Program-made: the position numbers and the translations under genes
The notes under the pieces: model-generated
Databases searched by the model: none
Seen by the model: the letters and a program-made list of their open reading frames with translations, nothing else
Told to the model about the DNA's origin: nothing
Assembly (NCBI GenBank): GCA_947493325.1
Contig: CANLQI010000001.1
Coordinates: forward strand, 748,501 to 812,500
Length of the DNA stretch: 64,000 nucleotides
Source: an uncultured Sphingomonadaceae bacterium
Lineage (GTDB): Bacteria > Pseudomonadota > Alphaproteobacteria > Sphingomonadales > Sphingomonadaceae
Direction: 5' to 3'
In this document: in pieces, positions 1-7,250 of the stretch
How positions within the stretch are numbered: position 1 is the stretch's first letter
Layout of the letters: each line of letters starts with the position of its first letter

Positions 1-1052
1 TGATGACACTGGACGGCGCAAAAGTAGGCGAGATTGCGCTAAATGGGATTGGCACGGCGGGCGGCTTTGGCGGCAAGCCGGGCAATAGCGAGACATTCTA
101 TGCGTTCACCAACTTTACACAGCCCGGTGCGGTTTACCGGCTCGACACAGATACGGGGGAAAGCACGCCATTTGCGCTGCCGAAACTGGCATTTGACCCG
201 GATGACTATGTGACGACACAGAAATTCTACCCTTCCAAAGATGGCACGAAAATCCCGATGTTCATCGTGCACCGTAAGGATGTGGATTTGAGTGAAGGCG
301 CGCCGACACTGCTTTATGGCTATGGTGGCTTCAATATCTCACTGACGCCGAGCTTTTCATCCACACGTATGGCATGGATCGATGCAGGCGGCGTTTATGC
401 GATGGCCAACCTGCGCGGCGGCGGGGAATATGGCAAGGAATGGCATGATGCCGGCCGCCTTCAGAATAAACAGAATGTGTTCGACGATTTTGTGGCGGCG
501 GCGGAATATCTGATTGCCGAAGGTATCAGCGCCAAGGGCAAGATAGCCATTGAAGGCCGTTCCAATGGCGGGCTTTTGGTGGGGGCAGCGGTTAACCAGC
601 GCCCCGACCTGTTCGCCGCGGGCCATGCGGCGGTGGGCGTGATGGATATGCTGCGTTTCGACCGATTTACGGCGGGGCGGTACTGGGTCGATGATTATGG
701 CTATCCGAATAGAGAGCAGGATTTCAAGAAGCTGCTGAGCTATTCGCCCTATCACAATATCCGTTCCGGGGTGGAATATCCGGCGGTGATCGTGTCGACT
801 GCCGATACCGATGACCGCGTGGTGCCCGGCCACAGCTTCAAATATACCGCCGCGCTGCAGGCGGCGGATACAGGCGCCAAACCCAAAATCATCCGCATCG
901 AAACCCGCGCCGGCCATGGCAGCGGCAAGCCGACGGACAAGCTGATCGAGGAATACAGCGATATTTACGCCTTCCTCGCCAAATGGACAGGGCTGAAGAT
1001 TGAGGATACGCAGGAACCTGAATTGACCCGTGAGGATATGCAGGGGGATTGA
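1..1052 (+). CDS. Prolyl oligopeptidase family serine peptidase, C-terminal part (cut by window start)
   Basis: This is the C-terminal catalytic half of an S9A prolyl oligopeptidase, which cleaves short peptides after proline. The open frame runs in from the left edge; 349 codons are visible from the first in-window ATG at 3, against roughly 700 residues for the family, so that ATG is not the true start. Numbering from it, the nucleophile lies in GRSNGGLL (Ser187), the acidic residue in DTDDRVVP (Asp270/271), and the His in RAGHGSG (His305). The GGGEYG stretch after the oxyanion-side strand (residues 139-144) is also typical. The N-terminal beta-propeller and any signal peptide are outside the window, so cell location cannot be judged. 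Confidence 0.95.
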   Translation, partial: MTLDGAKVGEIALNGIGTAGGFGGKPGNSETFYAFTNFTQPGAVYRLDTDTGESTPFALPKLAFDPDDYVTTQKFYPSKDGTKIPMFIVHRKDVDLSEGAPTLLYGYGGFNISLTPSFSSTRMAWIDAGGVYAMANLRGGGEYGKEWHDAGRLQNKQNVFDDFVAAAEYLIAEGISAKGKIAIEGRSNGGLLVGAAVNQRPDLFAAGHAAVGVMDMLRFDRFTAGRYWVDDYGYPNREQDFKKLLSYSPYHNIRSGVEYPAVIVSTADTDDRVVPGHSFKYTAALQAADTGAKPKIIRIETRAGHGSGKPTDKLIEEYSDIYAFLAKWTGLKIEDTQEPELTREDMQGD

Positions 1053-1434
1053 CGAAAGCACCTGCTCAGCAAACTATCTGTACCCCGGCCCCTTGACTGC
1101 CTGCCTGCGGCAGGCGCTCAGGACAAACTCAAACTATGCCTGAGGCCGGGGTCTATCGCAGAGTGAAATGCTGCTGTGCTGTAGATAAATTCATCAAGTC
1201 ACACGGCAATCGGTACTGCACAGTGTTACACTGGATTCCGGCCTGCGCCGGAATGTAAAGATTGTGATCCGGGCGGTCGTCTATGCAATTTATGAATCTG
1301 AAATATTCATAAAAATTGCTGTTTTTATGAACAAAGCCTGTCATGCGAGTTCAGTCATCGCTCAATACGAATCATCTATAAGGTCCTTGCACGCTCGGAA
1401 ATGGTTCTGGGCAGCAACTGAAAGGACAAGCGTA
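1053..1434. repeat. Intergenic stretch with two palindromic repeats
   Basis: No gene is supported here. At 1082-1153 a CCCCGGCC end and its inverted GGCCGGGG end enclose a smaller palindrome (CTGCCTGCGGCAGG). At 1231-1254 lies a shorter element built on ATTCCGGCCTGCGCCGGAAT. Relatives of both recur at 23.7-24.2 kb, so they belong to dispersed REP-like families. The open frame of the next gene extends back to 1264, but its credible start is at 1435. Confidence 0.7.
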
Positions 1435-1971
1435 ATGACAAAGCTCAAACAAGCACTGATCGGAACCGCTGCCGCTGCTGCGATGGCTGTTTCCGCAACT
1501 CCTGCGACCGCAAAGGATCGCTATAATGATGATAAAATCGATGCAGGCGAAGTGATTGCCGGCGCACTGATTATCGGCGGTATTGCCGCGATTGCCAATG
1601 CCGCGAGCAAGAAAGATCGCTACCGTGATTATCGCGATTACCGTTATAACCGCGGTGACCGTTATTATCGCGGCGACAGATACCGCGGTGATTACAACTA
1701 TGACCGTGCGGGGTATCGTAACGATTACCGGCGTGTCGGTCCGCGCCGCGCCGTGAACAAATGTATCCGCGCTGTGGAGCGCCGCCTGGGCAAACGCCGG
1801 GCAGATGTAACGCGGATCCGCGATATCGACCGGACACGCTATGGCTACCGCGTTAAAGGCAATGTGATATTGCAGACGCGCTACGACACGGACCGCGGCA
1901 AGTTTACGTGCCGCACGGATGGACGCGGACGTCCCGAGATTCGCTTCAAAGGTCTGAACCGTGGCTGGTAA
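1435..1971 (+). CDS. Secreted cationic protein of unknown function (paralogue 1)
   Basis: Function unknown. The 178-residue product has an export signal (about residues 1-26, cleavage near ATPATA-KD), a hydrophobic Gly/Ala segment at 40-58 (IAGALIIGGIAAIANAAS), a Tyr/Arg/Asp-rich low-complexity stretch at 61-100, and a C-terminal domain of about 70 residues with two Cys (110 and 159) that could form a disulfide. The frame is open upstream, but ATG 1435 is chosen because AAAGGA precedes it and the signal peptide starts there. The next gene encodes a paralogue with the same layout, so the pair looks like a tandem duplication. The Gly-zipper-like segment suggests association with the envelope; this is inference. 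Confidence 0.8.
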   Translation: MTKLKQALIGTAAAAAMAVSATPATAKDRYNDDKIDAGEVIAGALIIGGIAAIANAASKKDRYRDYRDYRYNRGDRYYRGDRYRGDYNYDRAGYRNDYRRVGPRRAVNKCIRAVERRLGKRRADVTRIRDIDRTRYGYRVKGNVILQTRYDTDRGKFTCRTDGRGRPEIRFKGLNRGW

Positions 1972-2088
1972 AACGGTGTGTATGTAAACATATGTAAAGA
2001 GATGAGACGGTTCAGACTTGTGACAGGCTGAACCGTCTATCTTGCAATCAAACGGGGGCATTTCCCGTACTATCCAAAGGGAAACCTC

Positions 2089-2715
2089 ATGAAATATTTA
2101 CAGAAACATTCGAAACTTCTTGCCGGGGCCAGTGTAGCCGCGGTCATGGCGCTGTCATCTGCGCCCGCTACAGCTGCGCCTGTGACACAGGCCGCGCCGG
2201 CACCAATTCTATATAACACATCGCTGGACGAGCTGAACTGGTCGAGTGCAGATGAGACGGCCGAACGGCATCGCCGTTACCGTCGTTATAATCCCTATCG
2301 CCGGCATCACCGTCACCGCCGCCATCGTTCCACTGCGGGTGATATCATTACCGGTGTGCTGATATTGGGCGGTATTGCGGCGATTGCCGATGCGGCCAGC
2401 AAGAACAAGCGCCGCGACCGGGACCGCGACCGCGACTATCGCAATAACCGCGATGCGCGCTATCCCGATCAGCGTTCCGGCCAGGGCAATGAATTAAATA
2501 CCGCCGCCGATCAATGTGCCTATGCCGCCGAAGAACGTGCCGGACGCGATGCCCGCGTACAGCGCATCGACAAGGTGGAGCGGGACGGCAATGGCTGGCG
2601 TGTAGAAGGCACTGTGTCAGCGCGGAGCGGCACGGAGGCTTTCCAGTGCGGCGTAACAAGCGGCAATATTGATTATGTGCAAATCGGAGACGGTTCTGCT
2701 GCAGCCGAATATTAA
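2089..2715 (+). CDS. Secreted cationic protein of unknown function (paralogue 2)
   Basis: This is a 208-residue paralogue of the preceding gene. Shared features are a signal peptide (about 1-30), a near-identical hydrophobic segment at 85-104 (ITGVLILGGIAAIADAASK), a charged Arg/Asp repeat after it, and a C-terminal domain with paired Cys (143 and 187) and the WRVEGTV strand matching YRVKGNV in paralogue 1. It differs in having a His/Arg-rich block at 60-80 before the hydrophobic segment. GGGAAA-type ribosome binding sequence lies just upstream. No enzymatic motif is visible. The His block could bind metal or polyanions, but nothing in the sequence proves this. Confidence 0.8.
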   Translation: MKYLQKHSKLLAGASVAAVMALSSAPATAAPVTQAAPAPILYNTSLDELNWSSADETAERHRRYRRYNPYRRHHRHRRHRSTAGDIITGVLILGGIAAIADAASKNKRRDRDRDRDYRNNRDARYPDQRSGQGNELNTAADQCAYAAEERAGRDARVQRIDKVERDGNGWRVEGTVSARSGTEAFQCGVTSGNIDYVQIGDGSAAAEY

Positions 2716-2744
2716 TTATTAATCATACAGGTTCAGGGGGGAAG

Positions 2745-2782
2745 GGCGCCGTTTCTAATTGGAAGCGGCGCCTTTGCTTTTT
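2745..2782. terminator. Bidirectional-looking terminator between convergent genes
   Basis: GGCGCCGTTTC (2745-2755) pairs with GGAAGCGGCGCC (2761-2772) around a five-base loop, followed on the plus strand by TTTGCTTTTT. It sits between the convergent secreted-protein gene and the PepSY gene, whose stop codon overlaps the loop. Confidence 0.75.
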
Positions 2783-3435
2783 GAAGAACGCCGCCGAAAC
2801 AGCAGTATCAGACCGAATAGCACGCTGATAAGCGCAAGTGCGGCGAATATGATCAGCGTGGGGTGATTATTATCCTCGCGTTCCTGCAAATCCATGATGT
2901 GCAGACCCCACATAAAATCGAACACGCGCCACAGACCAGTACGTGTGGCCAGGGTTTCGCCCGTTTCCGCATCAATATAGATATGCGTATCATCGCTGAA
3001 TACCGCCTGCCATGCCGGGCGGCCACGGCGCAGTTCAACGGGGTTCTGATCGGCCGCAAAATAGGTGACGCCTTGCAATGCGGCATCACCGGCATAGGCT
3101 TGCCGTGCGCTGGCCGATGCCTGAATGGCTGTAAGCGGCGGCAATATCTGGCCATTCGCGGCGGATGCGCGCTTTTTGCCGCCGTCCTGAAAATTGATGA
3201 TCCAGACGGGGCCATCGGCTTGCTGGACAAGGCTGGTTTTGACGATGGCGCGCCCTTCAAGGCTGGGCATAACAGCGTCAAAAGGCGTTATTGCAGCGGG
3301 CGGGGCTTTCAGATGCTCACCGCGCACTTTTTCAATCGGCTGCGACACCATGAAAAGTCCGCTTGCCGTCCAGAAAAGAAGCGGCACACCGACCAGCCAG
3401 CCAATCCAGATATGCAGTTTTCCAAAAAGCTTCAT
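2755..3435 (-). CDS. PepSY domain membrane protein
   Basis: The product has 226 residues, a membrane segment near the N-terminus (about 8-30, LHIWIGWLVGVPLLFWTASGL), a periplasmic region of about 150 residues with a PepSY-like fold (HIYIDAETGE followed by WGLHIMD), and a second membrane segment near the C-terminus (about 190-213) followed by a basic tail. This matches PepSY-associated membrane proteins, some of which take part in iron-siderophore uptake or respiratory electron transfer. The start codon overlaps the stop of the upstream TRIC gene by four bases (ATGA), so the two are probably co-translated. The specific role is unknown. Confidence 0.8.
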   Translation of the reverse strand: MKLFGKLHIWIGWLVGVPLLFWTASGLFMVSQPIEKVRGEHLKAPPAAITPFDAVMPSLEGRAIVKTSLVQQADGPVWIINFQDGGKKRASAANGQILPPLTAIQASASARQAYAGDAALQGVTYFAADQNPVELRRGRPAWQAVFSDDTHIYIDAETGETLATRTGLWRVFDFMWGLHIMDLQEREDNNHPTLIIFAALALISVLFGLILLFRRRSSKSKGAASN

Positions 3436-4091
3436 GCGCCGTCATCTCCATCGACGCCGCGATAGGATGGCAGGCCAAGGCTGTACTGAATGGCCGCTCC
3501 GCGCAGCGCGAAGCCCGCGAGTGCGGAAATAATCGCCGCCAAAGGTATGATCATCCCCGCGAGCGAGAGGCCGACAAACATGGTCGCGGCCAGCGCCGCT
3601 GCGGTCACATAAAGCTCTGGCCGCATCAGGATAGAGGGTTCACCCGCCAGCACGTCACGGATTATGCCGCCGACACAGGCGGTTATCACGCCCATCATCA
3701 TTGCGGGCAGGGGATGGACACCATATTCCAGCGACTTGGCTGCCCCGAACACGGCATAGGCGGCCAGCCCGGCGGCATCGAGCCAGTCGAGCGCCTTGCC
3801 CTGCCACCATCGCTGCGGCGTGATCCAGACCAGCAGAACCACCACGAGCACGGCCAGCGGCACCATCGCATCGCGTATCCAGAATACCGGCGCCCCGATC
3901 AACAGGTCGCGGATCGTACCGCCGCCCACACCTGTTACCAGCGCGAAAAAAGCGAAAGTCACCAGTGTCTGCCCCTTGCGTGCCGCCGCTAGCGCACCCG
4001 ACGCCGCAAACACCGCAATGCCGAACAGGTCGAGCGCGTTGAGCATCGGTCCGATTATAATCTCGGGCGGGGGCAATATCGGATTGGTCAT
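3432..4091 (-). CDS. TRIC-type cation channel family protein (formerly UPF0126, YicG-like)
   Basis: This is a 219-residue polytopic membrane protein with about seven hydrophobic segments arranged as an internal duplication. Each half carries the family signature: GGGTIRD at about 57-63 and GGIIRD at about 141-146. Prokaryotic TRIC homologues are trimeric monovalent cation channels of the inner membrane. The length is normal for the family. The C-terminus overlaps the downstream PepSY gene by four bases. A palindromic repeat pair separates it from lpdA. Confidence 0.88.
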   Translation of the reverse strand: MTNPILPPPEIIIGPMLNALDLFGIAVFAASGALAAARKGQTLVTFAFFALVTGVGGGTIRDLLIGAPVFWIRDAMVPLAVLVVVLLVWITPQRWWQGKALDWLDAAGLAAYAVFGAAKSLEYGVHPLPAMMMGVITACVGGIIRDVLAGEPSILMRPELYVTAAALAATMFVGLSLAGMIIPLAAIISALAGFALRGAAIQYSLGLPSYRGVDGDDGA

Positions 4092-4099
4092 AAATTCCG

Positions 4100-4180
4100 T
4101 ATTCCTGCGAAAGCAGAAATCCAGAGCCGCTATTCGAACTCTGTGCTATCCTGCTCTGGACTCCTGTGTTCGCAGGAGCA
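4100..4180. repeat. REPIN-like repeat, family A, empty copy
   Basis: ATTCCTGCGAAAGCAGAAAT followed by CCAGAGC (4101-4127) faces an inverted, slightly diverged copy, GCTCTGG followed by a CTCCTGTGTTCGCAGGAG hairpin (4153-4180). The two CCAGAGC tails point inward over a spacer of about 25 bases. It lies downstream of lpdA and may also act as its transcription end. The same paired arrangement encloses a GIY-YIG gene at 5621-5990. Confidence 0.85.
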
Positions 4181-4188
4181 CAATGTGA

Positions 4189-5604
4189 TCAAATATGGAT
4201 CGGCTTGCCCTGCACCGCCATCGCGGCCTCTTTCACCGCTTCGCTGTGTGTCGGGTGGGCGTGGCAGGTATAGGCGATATCCTCCGACGTGGCGCCAAAT
4301 TCCATTGCCTGTGCGGCCTGGGCGATCATCGTTCCAGCGACCGAAGCGATGCACCACACGCCTAGCACGCGGTCAGTCTCTGCGTCGGCCACAACCTTTA
4401 CGAAACCGTCTGGCTCGTGATTGGTTTTGGCGCGGCTATTGGCCATCATCGGGAATTTGCCGACTTTGACTTTGCTCTTGTCGCCGCCGGCCTTTTCGAT
4501 GGCTTCTTCCGTGGTGAGGCCGACACCGGCGAATTCAGGCAGGGTGTAGACCACGCCGGGGATGATGTCGTGGTTCACAATACCGGTCTGGCCCGCGATA
4601 TTTTCCGCGCAGGCAATGCCTTCGTCTTCGGCTTTATGCGCGAGCATTGGGCCGGGAACGACGTCCCCAATCGCCCACACGCCGTCAACTGCGGTGCGGA
4701 AATCATGATCTGTCTCAATCTGGCCGCGCTGGTTGGTTTCGAGGCCGATATTTTCGAGGCCGAGGCCTTCGGTGTTGGGCCTGCGTCCGATCGAAACTAG
4801 CACGCAATCTGCTTCCAGCGTTTCTTCATCGCCGCCCGCTGCGGGTTCCAGTGTTAGCGTGGCCTTCTTGCCCTTGGCCGTGCAGCCGGTGACCTTGGTC
4901 TTGAGTTTGAGTTCCATGCCCTGTTTCTTGAATATCTTGGCCGCTTCCTTGCGTACGTCGCCATCCATACCGGGGAGCAGCTGGTCCAGAAATTCGACCA
5001 CAGTTACTTCGGCGCCCAGGCGGTTCCAGACGGAACCCATCTCCAGCCCGATCACGCCGCCGCCGATCACGACCATTTTCTTGGGTACTTTCTTCAGTTC
5101 CAGCGCGCCGGTGGAATCGACCACCACCTGTTTGTCGTTGTCAATCTCGACGCCCGGCAACGGGGTGACCGAAGAGCCCGTGGCGATGATGATGTTCTTT
5201 GCGGTGACGGTTTCGCCGCCAACCTTGACTGTATGTGCGTCCTGAAAAGTGGCAAGTCCCTTTTTCCAGTCGATCTTGTTCTTCTTGAACAGGAATTCGA
5301 TGCCCTTGGTCAGGCCGTCGACCGCGTCGATCCGCTGGCCATGCATTGCAGTCAGATTAAGCTTGGGGCTGACCTCTATACCCATGCTTTCCATCGCACC
5401 GTTCGCGGCCGCGTCATAATATTCGGACGCATGCAGCATTGCCTTGGAAGGAATACAGCCGACATTGAGGCATGTACCGCCGAGCTTTTCCCGGCTTTCC
5501 GCACAGGCGGTTTTCAGACCCAATTGCGCGGCGCGGATCGCAGCGACATAGCCGCCTGGGCCAGCGCCAATTACCAGAACATCATAATCAAAATTATCGG
5601 TCAT
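4189..5604 (-). CDS. lpdA: Dihydrolipoyl dehydrogenase (E3)
   Basis: FAD enzyme that reoxidises dihydrolipoamide on the E2 subunit and reduces NAD+, serving 2-oxoglutarate dehydrogenase. The 471-residue protein has the N-terminal FAD-binding GAGPGGYVAA motif, the redox disulfide in GGTCLNVGCIPSK (Cys45, Cys50), a second dinucleotide fold (VVIGGGVIGLEMGSVW), and the C-terminal HAHPTHSE motif containing the catalytic His and Glu. Length is normal. It is the last gene of the mdh-suc-lpd block and is separated from sucB only by the GIY-YIG element, so the assignment to the oxoglutarate complex is strong. Confidence 0.97.
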   Translation of the reverse strand: MTDNFDYDVLVIGAGPGGYVAAIRAAQLGLKTACAESREKLGGTCLNVGCIPSKAMLHASEYYDAAANGAMESMGIEVSPKLNLTAMHGQRIDAVDGLTKGIEFLFKKNKIDWKKGLATFQDAHTVKVGGETVTAKNIIIATGSSVTPLPGVEIDNDKQVVVDSTGALELKKVPKKMVVIGGGVIGLEMGSVWNRLGAEVTVVEFLDQLLPGMDGDVRKEAAKIFKKQGMELKLKTKVTGCTAKGKKATLTLEPAAGGDEETLEADCVLVSIGRRPNTEGLGLENIGLETNQRGQIETDHDFRTAVDGVWAIGDVVPGPMLAHKAEDEGIACAENIAGQTGIVNHDIIPGVVYTLPEFAGVGLTTEEAIEKAGGDKSKVKVGKFPMMANSRAKTNHEPDGFVKVVADAETDRVLGVWCIASVAGTMIAQAAQAMEFGATSEDIAYTCHAHPTHSEAVKEAAMAVQGKPIHI

Positions 5605-5620
5605 AATCTTTCTTCCTTTG

Positions 5621-5990
5621 TATTCCTGCGAAAGCAGGAATCCAGAGCGTATTAGAATAGGGTTTCAAACAAATCTTTCCATTTCGGATTATGTTTTTCA
5701 ATCAACTCTATCTTCCACGCTCTCTTCCATTTCTTCATTTGCAGTTCACGGTGCCGCGCCTCTTGCAAGTCATCATATTGTTCAAACCAAACTAGCAATA
5801 CGCATCCATTATCCTTGGAGAAGCCTTCTAACAGACCATTACGGTGTTGATATATTCGTTGTTGAATATTGCTGGTCACACCAAGATATAGAGTGCCATT
5901 TCGCGTATTGGCCATCAGATATACAAAGCCGCGTTTGCCCATTTTCTCCTTACATATTTTTCCGCTCTGGGCTCCTGCTTTCGCAGGAGC
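5621..5990. mobile_element. REPIN-like family A pair enclosing a GIY-YIG gene
   Basis: The left end (5621-5650) is a TATTCCTGCGAAAGCAGGAA hairpin followed by tail TCCAGAGCG. The right end (5963-5990) is the inverse, CGCTCTGG followed by a GCTCCTGCTTTCGCAGGAGC hairpin. Both tails point to the single enclosed gene, whose stop codon lies one base inside the left tail. The 370-bp unit interrupts the sucB-lpdA spacing. Empty copies of the same pair are at 4100-4180 and 23942-24023. Mobility is inferred from this structure; no target-site duplication is obvious by eye. Confidence 0.7.
5652..5942 (-). CDS. GIY-YIG nuclease family protein (URI-like, small)
   Basis: This 96-residue protein consists of one GIY-YIG domain. 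The first motif is FVYLMANTRNGTLYLGVT (residues 6-23), in which the canonical pair appears as VYL and YLG; Arg28 of QQRIYQHR follows at the usual distance, and GCVLLVWFEQYDDLQEARHRE supplies the conserved Glu42-region pattern ending in the Glu of ARHRE. Short stand-alone proteins of this type are widespread in proteobacteria and have no settled function. The gene runs in the same direction as the suc operon and is flanked precisely by inverted palindromes, suggesting it is a passenger or agent of that repeat rather than part of the TCA pathway. Confidence 0.92.
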   Translation of the reverse strand: MGKRGFVYLMANTRNGTLYLGVTSNIQQRIYQHRNGLLEGFSKDNGCVLLVWFEQYDDLQEARHRELQMKKWKRAWKIELIEKHNPKWKDLFETLF

Positions 5991-5997
5991 GCAAGGG

Positions 5998-7242
5998 TTA
6001 AAGGTCTATCAACAGCCGTGTGGGATCTTCAATCGCTTCCTTGATGCGGACGAGGAATGTCACGGCTTCGCGCCCGTCGATCAGGCGGTGGTCGTAACTG
6101 AGCGCGAGATACATCATCGGGCGCGCTTCGATTGAACCGTCGGGCATCACCATCGCGCGTTGTTCGATGCGGTGCAGGCCCAGCACGGCAGATTGTGGCG
6201 GATTGATGATCGGCGTCGACATGAGCGAGCCGAACACGCCGCCATTGGAAATGGTGAAAGTGCCGCCTTTCATCTCTTCCATTTTCAGACTGCCATCCTT
6301 GGCGCGGCGGCCAAAGTCACCGATGGTGTTCTCGATATCGGCAAAGCTCATCTGCTCGGCATTGCGGATCACGGGGACGACCAGGCCGTTAGGCGCGCTC
6401 ACCGCAACGGAGATATCGACATAATCGTGGAAGACTATTTCGTCGCCATCAATCTGTCCATTGACGGATGGCACGTCCTTGAGCGCAAGGCAGGCGGCTT
6501 TTGCGAAAAAGCCCATAAAGCCCAGCTTCACACCGTGTTTCTTGGCGAACAGTTCCTTATATTTCGTGCGGGCCTCGATCACGGCTGTCATATCGACATC
6601 GTTGAACGTTGTGAGCAGCGCGGCTGTATCCTGTGCGGATTTAAGCCGTTTGGCAATGGTCTGGCGCAGGCGTGTCATGCGCACGCGTTCTTCACCACGC
6701 ATATCGGCCGCCGCGGCGGGCGCAGCGTCAGCTTTTGCATCTGCGGCGGGCGCAGGCGCGGCTTTCGGGTTCTTGGCCGCTTCCAGCACATCTTCCTTGG
6801 TCAGCCGGCCATCGCGGCCCGTGCCCTTGATGCTGCTGGGGTCCAGCCCGTGTTCGAGCACCAGGCGGCGCACCGCAGGCGATAGCGTGACCGGCGCGTT
6901 ATTCGCATCGGGCTGCTGCTCCAGTTTTGTTTCGGTTTTGGCGTCCGTATCTTTCGCCGCCGTGTCTTCGGTTTTCGCGGCAGGTTTGGATGCACCCGTA
7001 CCGCTGCCTTCCTCAATCGTCGCGATCAGCGCGCCGACCTCGACATTATCGCCTTCGGCAACCTTGTGCTCGCCCAGCACGCCTGCGGCAGGGGCGGGGA
7101 CTTCGACAGCGACTTTATCGGTCTCTAGACTGACGATAGGTTCATCCGCCGCAACACTGTCGCCTGGCTGTTTCAGCCATTCGCCAACGGTGGCTTCGGT
7201 AATGGATTCGCCCAATGTGGGTACATTTACATCAATGGCCAT
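5998..7242 (-). CDS. sucB: 2-oxoglutarate dehydrogenase E2, dihydrolipoyl succinyltransferase
   Basis: Transfers the succinyl group from E1 to CoA in the 2-oxoglutarate dehydrogenase core. The 414-residue protein has a single lipoyl domain (about 1-75) with Lys43 in ETDKVAVEV, an Ala/Lys/Asp-rich linker, a peripheral subunit-binding domain (about 117-152, [32 protein letters not shown] region), a second Ala-rich linker, and a catalytic domain ending in [14 protein letters not shown], which holds the catalytic His. It starts 8 bp after sucA ends and is clearly in its operon. Confidence 0.97.
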   Translation of the reverse strand: MAIDVNVPTLGESITEATVGEWLKQPGDSVAADEPIVSLETDKVAVEVPAPAAGVLGEHKVAEGDNVEVGALIATIEEGSGTGASKPAAKTEDTAAKDTDAKTETKLEQQPDANNAPVTLSPAVRRLVLEHGLDPSSIKGTGRDGRLTKEDVLEAAKNPKAAPAPAADAKADAAPAAAADMRGEERVRMTRLRQTIAKRLKSAQDTAALLTTFNDVDMTAVIEARTKYKELFAKKHGVKLGFMGFFAKAACLALKDVPSVNGQIDGDEIVFHDYVDISVAVSAPNGLVVPVIRNAEQMSFADIENTIGDFGRRAKDGSLKMEEMKGGTFTISNGGVFGSLMSTPIINPPQSAVLGLHRIEQRAMVMPDGSIEARPMMYLALSYDHRLIDGREAVTFLVRIKEAIEDPTRLLIDL

Positions 7243-7250
7243 GATTGTTT

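Noticed and set aside
357-1061. 234-codon minus-strand open frame opposite the prolyl oligopeptidase
   Set aside because: It is antisense to a gene with an intact catalytic triad and family length; long opposite frames are common at this GC content.
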